A DNA stretch of 33,844 nt, from the NCBI GenBank assembly GCA_900095095.1, contig FMBT01000620.1, positions 1 through 33,844 of the forward strand, given 5' to 3'. Source of the DNA: Fragilariopsis cylindrus CCMP1102. Its lineage: Eukaryota > Bacillariophyta > Bacillariophyceae > Bacillariales > Bacillariaceae. Positions within the stretch are counted from its first letter, which is position 1. Each line of letters starts with the position of its first letter. A model generated the notes under the pieces. That model was not told the DNA's origin and did not search any database. It was given only the letters and a program-made list of their open reading frames with translations. The position numbers and the translations under genes are program-made. Positions 29,743-33,844 of the stretch are shown in pieces.

Positions 29743-30162
29743 GGATAAAATGATACACCGACGACTACCTTTGAATAAGAACTAATCATCATTATTCAAT
29801 CTCATCATTACCATGAGTGTTTACCTACTAGTCTATCAATTTATAAGAGTTTTTTGATACTGATAGCACTAAACCTAAAGCTACGATTGTCTTATCGATG
29901 TAGTAGTGTTGTGTTATTCATTATATTCAGGCTCGATTTCAAAAATCAAAAATTCATATCGCTCGACGTTTTATTGCGTGGTTGTTTTTACGCTATATTT
30001 TTGTCATAAAAATCAGACTAGTAGAAAGGTTTTTCAGTCCCGGATAGGATTTTTTTGTCGTTTCTTCGACCACCTGCATGCAGTAGTAGTCCTAGCTTTG
30101 AAGAGTACACGCTGCCAAGAAAATATTGTGCGCAGTTATTATTACTGGAAACTCGCAATCAC

Positions 30163-30294
30163 AACAACAACAACAACAAGCATACACACTCACAACAACA
30201 CACACACCAACACTCACAACAACACTCACAACAACAACAAAACAACAACAACAAGCCTACACAGCCACAACAACACTCACAACAACAACAATAA
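30163..30294 (+). repeat. CAA/CACTCACAA minisatellite in the 5' leader
   Basis: A long array of CAACAA mixed with CACTCACAACAA units ends 47 bases before the chosen start of the ankyrin-like gene. The plus strand is almost free of G over this stretch, so the transcript leader would be unstructured and CAA-rich. The frame stays open through it, which makes the ORF look longer than the gene. Confidence 0.85.
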
Positions 30295-30341
30295 GCATAC
30301 AACCCCGCCACAAACTAAGCAACGTCGAAGATCGGAGTATA

Positions 30342-31823
30342 ATGGACGCCAATAGTATTGCTGCTGCTGCACGGGAGCTAGCTGAACAAGAACGAATTGC
30401 TACTGCGACAGCTACTGTTGCACTGATTACTATGATCCTTAAAGTATGTGACAAATTTCCTTTTCGAACCAGGAATAAAACTAATCAATTAGTAGAAAAT
30501 GTTTTTGAAGATGTCCTTGCAAATCCAGAAGATGCTCACCATCCGCAGCACGGAGAACAGCAAGCCGATGACGATGATGATGATGTCATTGATCAACGGA
30601 ATAAGAGAAGACGTCTAAAATTAATCAATACCCTTACTGAACGAGAGAGAGAACGTTCTTTTCGTACAAGTTATTCATTGATTGATCATCAATTTTGGAT
30701 ATTAGTTGATACTTTCCTTCGAAAACTTAAGGATGATGTTCATGATATGCTTTGTGAAAATAATACAGATAATCCTGATTCTGATAATAATTACTACTGT
30801 GGTTTGGATAGTAGACGGGATACAGAGGAGGAAGTGGCAGCAATTGTGCTATTATTTCCTGGCGTTTTGACGAGAAGACAGCAATTGGGGAACTACCGCG
30901 ATGGGTACGCACACGTACGCTACTACTGCCCAATTCAATTTCTTGCATTTAATGTGAAGGCTGTATCGTTCTTGCCACTCGTAGCAAGACTATCAATAGA
31001 GCTCGATTTGTTTGAGGAACAATACCGTGGAGGATTGTTACTTAGTACAGACGCTAATGGTGATTGGGGCCCATATAATCCTTTGCAAACTCTGATGAAT
31101 AGTGAAGATTACCATTTTAGTAATGGTGACAATTATAATCAGGAACATCATGAAGATCAATATCTACAAGTTTTGATAGAATTGAGAAGAATGGATCTTC
31201 TGAAAAAAGAAGACATTCAAAATTATGGCTTATTAAACAATCTATGCCGTCGTCCTTATCTTTCAAAGACAACACACCGTTTCTTGATTGAATGGGATCT
31301 GAATGCAGTATTACACACTGATCGATATGGTGATTTACCACTCCATGACGCCGCCAACAAATCTCCTTCCTTTCAAGTATTCCAGTTCGTATTCGAAGCT
31401 GGAATTAAATACTTTCCGAAAAAGAAAGGAATTAATCTCCTTTTCCGTAAGAATAGTTCGAATTTAACACCATTCCAATGTACTTATCATTCATATGGAA
31501 AGGAACAAGTGATGAAGGTCGTAGATGATACTCTGGGATTTTATTCAGGTGATACACCAATTAATACAACAGAGGCTTTGGTAATGGCAGTTATTGATGA
31601 AAATATTCATTTGGATTGTGTATACTTTCTATTACGTCGAGAACCAGATGTATTACAGAAACTACTACTATCATCATCAACGGCGATGGCAACGGTGGTG
31701 GATAAGAACAACAACAGCATCGTTGATGAAATTAATGACAACGATTCCGGGAATAATGACAATTTGGGTGGTCAAACAAAAACTAGCACCAAAAAGAAGC
31801 GAAAGCGAATACTTTATGAGTAA
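30342..31823 (+). CDS. Diatom-type ankyrin-like family protein, copy B
   Basis: I start at ATG 30342 (MDANSIAAAARELAEQERIA), giving 493 residues. The upstream in-frame ATG at 30126 lies before a CAA repeat, and this start gives a length close to paralogue A (486). Conserved blocks are KDDVHDMLC, GLDSRRDTEEEV, PLVARLSIEL, MDLLKKEDI and ENIHLDCVYFLLRREPD. The segment GDLPLHDAANKSPS near the centre is the best ankyrin-type match. The C-terminus is Asn/Asp-rich and ends in KKRKRILYE, again with a basic cluster fitting a nuclear signal (inference). It has no intron and no membrane segment. Function is unknown. The gene looks intact, unlike the sulfotransferase copies on both sides. Confidence 0.8.
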   Translation: MDANSIAAAARELAEQERIATATATVALITMILKVCDKFPFRTRNKTNQLVENVFEDVLANPEDAHHPQHGEQQADDDDDDVIDQRNKRRRLKLINTLTERERERSFRTSYSLIDHQFWILVDTFLRKLKDDVHDMLCENNTDNPDSDNNYYCGLDSRRDTEEEVAAIVLLFPGVLTRRQQLGNYRDGYAHVRYYCPIQFLAFNVKAVSFLPLVARLSIELDLFEEQYRGGLLLSTDANGDWGPYNPLQTLMNSEDYHFSNGDNYNQEHHEDQYLQVLIELRRMDLLKKEDIQNYGLLNNLCRRPYLSKTTHRFLIEWDLNAVLHTDRYGDLPLHDAANKSPSFQVFQFVFEAGIKYFPKKKGINLLFRKNSSNLTPFQCTYHSYGKEQVMKVVDDTLGFYSGDTPINTTEALVMAVIDENIHLDCVYFLLRREPDVLQKLLLSSSTAMATVVDKNNNSIVDEINDNDSGNNDNLGGQTKTSTKKKRKRILYE

Positions 31824-32049
31824 GAGACGAAAGTAGATGACGGTAGTGGACGATGACAACAAAATCTATACAATACAATACAATGTAATGTTCTTGTTTA
31901 CTTCCCCTCTCTCATCGAAAAAAGACTACAAATATTGCACACACTTTGTCTGAATAAAACAATGCATAATGATTAAAAAAAAATAGTAACACATAAGAAT
32001 GAATCGAATCATAATTTATATTACATTACTTTATCTTATACTATTATAT
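31824..32049. other. Short intergenic gap
   Basis: A/T-rich DNA between the 3' end of the ankyrin-like gene (plus) and the 3' end of the broken sulfotransferase (minus). No gene. Confidence 0.35.
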
Positions 32050-33500
32050 TATTATATAGTTATATTACTACAGAATGATTTAAAATCGTTTTCGTTTAGT
32101 GTGATCAAGTCATTGTTACCGCTACTACTCCAATTTTCGTTACTATTCTCACTATTTTTGTCATTGTCATTGTCGTTGTCATTACTCCTTTTAGTCATAC
32201 CACAACGATTATATAGAAATTGATTGATGGATTGTTGTTTTTTCATGATAGTTTAAATTAATTGCTTTTCGTATTAATTTTATATATATTATGATATCTT
32301 CATATAATATATGACAACATATTATAGGCATATTCCTACGCATCCTCTCTACTATGTCACTATCACTAGCATCACTAGTTGTTGTTGTTGTTGTTGTTGT
32401 TGTTTACAGCAGCACGACTAGTACTACTAGTAGTGTTATAACTAATCTTATCATTCACTGTATAATTTTCACTACCATGTGTGATACTTTTTTGATTTGT
32501 TTTTATATAGTCAATTCTTTGTATTGCATCATTATAATATTTGTTAGTCGTTTTGATTTTTCTTTTTCTATTGATTCTGATGATTCTGATTCTGATTCTA
32601 ATGATGATTTGATTTAATGATGATTCTAATCCAATTTCAAGACGTGTCATATCATACCATAAATATTCTTGTCGTATCACAATAATATCATACTCATTAA
32701 TAACATTATAATTATTATAAATTTTCTTATTTTTTTCTGTACCTACTATTACTGTTAGTAGTAGGAACTGTTATACCAGCCAGTACATGTGGATTATTCG
32801 TAATCTCATTTTTATAATAGTTATAACCTTTATCAATATGTGAAAAATCATTATTATTATTCTGTGTTTTTCCACCAGTAGTTCCACCAGGTCCTAACAT
32901 TAGATTATTTGCTATATCATAACATGATATAGTTTATTTGTGATTGGATTTTGATTATCATTCTTTCATCAGTTGTTGTATCTTCATGTTGATTATTATT
33001 TTGAATAAATATATTCAAAAAATCATAGATTGAATTTGGGAAAACATAAACAATAAAATTCATAGGCATTATTATCTGACATTTGTGATACTAGTTTTGT
33101 ACTGCTTGCGTCACTATATTTCTTTATTACATCCTCCTTCTTTTCATTACATGTTTTTGTATTACCAATTATATGGATGATGATGATTATAGGCTGATAC
33201 TAATCTTGATATGGGATCACGTATTGTCCATACAAATGTTATTGGTTGTTCCAGTGATTGACGTCGCATATTTGCATTTGCATTTGCATCTGCATTATTT
33301 GTATTATAACTATTCCATAATGTACCTCTGGAATGTAAATAACCAATAGTCACATTTGATATATTTATTTTACCTTTGATCACTTTACATGGATCACGTA
33401 CTCTTATTCTGTTGATTTCTTTTTATAGTTACGGTCATGTCGCATATGACATAAACCATGTAAATTATTACTATTGTTGTTCCACCAGTCTTCATATTAT
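32050..33500 (-). pseudogene. Badly broken sulfotransferase paralogue
   Basis: Reading the minus strand from 33500, pieces of one sulfotransferase appear in order but in changing frames: KTGGTTI (PAPS 5' motif), NNLHGLCHMRHDRNYKK, RVRDPCKVIKGKINISNV, TIRDPISRLVSAYNHHHP (3' motif, near 33190), EFYCLCFPKFN, YDFLNIFIQNN, CYDIANNLMLGPGG, FSHIDKGYNYYKNEI, YDIIVIRQEYLWYDMTRLEI and LNENDFKSFCSNIT (near 32070). At least five frame changes are needed. Nothing resembling the membrane anchor precedes the first motif; the sequence there turns into a GAGATT repeat. Several segments match the sulfotransferase at 25768-27580. I regard it as a 5'-truncated pseudogene. Confidence 0.7.
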
Positions 33501-33501
33501 G

Positions 33502-33844
33502 AGTTAAGATTGAGATTTAGATAGGATTAAAGTTGAAATTTAGTGAGATTGGGGTATGAGATTGAGATGAGATTGAGATTGAGTCGAGATTGAGTCGAGA
33601 TTGACATTGACATTGAGTTGAGATTTAGATGAGATTTAGATGAATTGAAGTTTGAGATTGAGATTAGCATTGACATTGACATTGACGAGACGAGACGAAA
33701 GAAGACGGGAACGGGAACGGGACGGGACGAGACAAGACGAAAGGAGACGAAAGGAGACGAAAGATGAGAGGAATAGTGAGACGATGTGATACAAGACGAG
33801 CTATGGCGAGGTGAGACAAAACGACGATGATTTTCTAAACAATG
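33502..33844. repeat. GAGATT/GACATT minisatellite turning into GACGAGACGAAA repeats
   Basis: From about 33510 imperfect six-base units (GAGATT, GACATT, TTAGAT) run to about 33685. A GACGAGACGAAA/GGGAC-type array then runs to about 33785. The rest is unique-looking. It cuts off the 5' end of the broken sulfotransferase. Confidence 0.8.

Larger units (their letters stand above)
29229..30341. other. Intergenic region before ankyrin-like copy B
   Basis: Besides the two repeats listed separately, I find no gene. CT-rich runs lie near 29465-29500. The last 180 bases are probably 5' leader of the plus-strand gene. Confidence 0.4.

Noticed and set aside
30126..30341. Extended N-terminus of ankyrin-like copy B
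   Set aside because: The extension is a CAA-type minisatellite. Starting at 30342 gives a length close to that of the paralogue.

Overview
The window is nuclear DNA from a eukaryotic microalga. A diatom, possibly a raphid pennate, is the best guess (inference). The DNA is AT-rich and full of trinucleotide runs that encode poly-N, -S, -D and -K tracts. Two genes have short GT-AG introns of 119-211 bases. The protein types are typical of diatoms: secreted Pro-Ser-repeat proteins with six-cysteine modules, a leucine-rich-repeat family ending in an RWFRSDLT-type tail, an expanded ankyrin-like family, and membrane-anchored glycan enzymes. I see no rRNA, tRNA, CRISPR array or operon.

Layout. 1-1.66 kb holds no supported gene. 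An ankyrin-like family protein (1657-3117, minus) is followed by a divergent F-box-like/WD40 protein (4032-5363, plus). A five-exon CLC chloride/proton antiporter with two CBS domains fills 6870-11041 (plus). A diatom leucine-rich-repeat protein lies at 11459-12382 (minus), followed by 1.5 kb with only gene scraps. Two secreted esterases stand head to head: a type-B carboxylesterase (13890-16019, minus) and a three-exon SASA/CE6-type acetylesterase fused to a long Pro-Ser-repeat tail with two six-cysteine modules (16744-20277, plus). A six-helix orphan membrane protein (20822-22048, minus) is head to head with a GT32-type glycosyltransferase (22876-24864, plus). Next come a decayed DDE/pogo-like transposase fragment (about 25216-25520) and a frameshifted carbohydrate sulfotransferase (25768-27580, plus). 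A small unknown ORF, a C2HC zinc-finger ORF and a second ankyrin-like family member (30342-31823, plus) follow. The window ends in a badly broken second sulfotransferase (about 33500-32050, minus) and a GAGATT-type minisatellite.

From 13.9 kb to the end, most recognisable enzymes act on glycans or esters in the secretory path or cell wall: two esterases, a glycosyltransferase and two sulfotransferases. The most interesting single observation is that the GT32 gene and the unrelated sulfotransferase next to it share nearly the same N-terminal membrane anchor. Both are also preceded by pieces of the same transposase-like sequence. This suggests that a promoter-plus-anchor cassette was duplicated and attached to different catalytic domains. 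Other notable points are single-base contractions of homopolymer runs that break frames in two genes, a strong G-quadruplex candidate in a shared promoter region, and a TACTGTA/TACAGTA motif enriched in non-coding DNA. All identifications come from reading motifs by eye; no database search was run.
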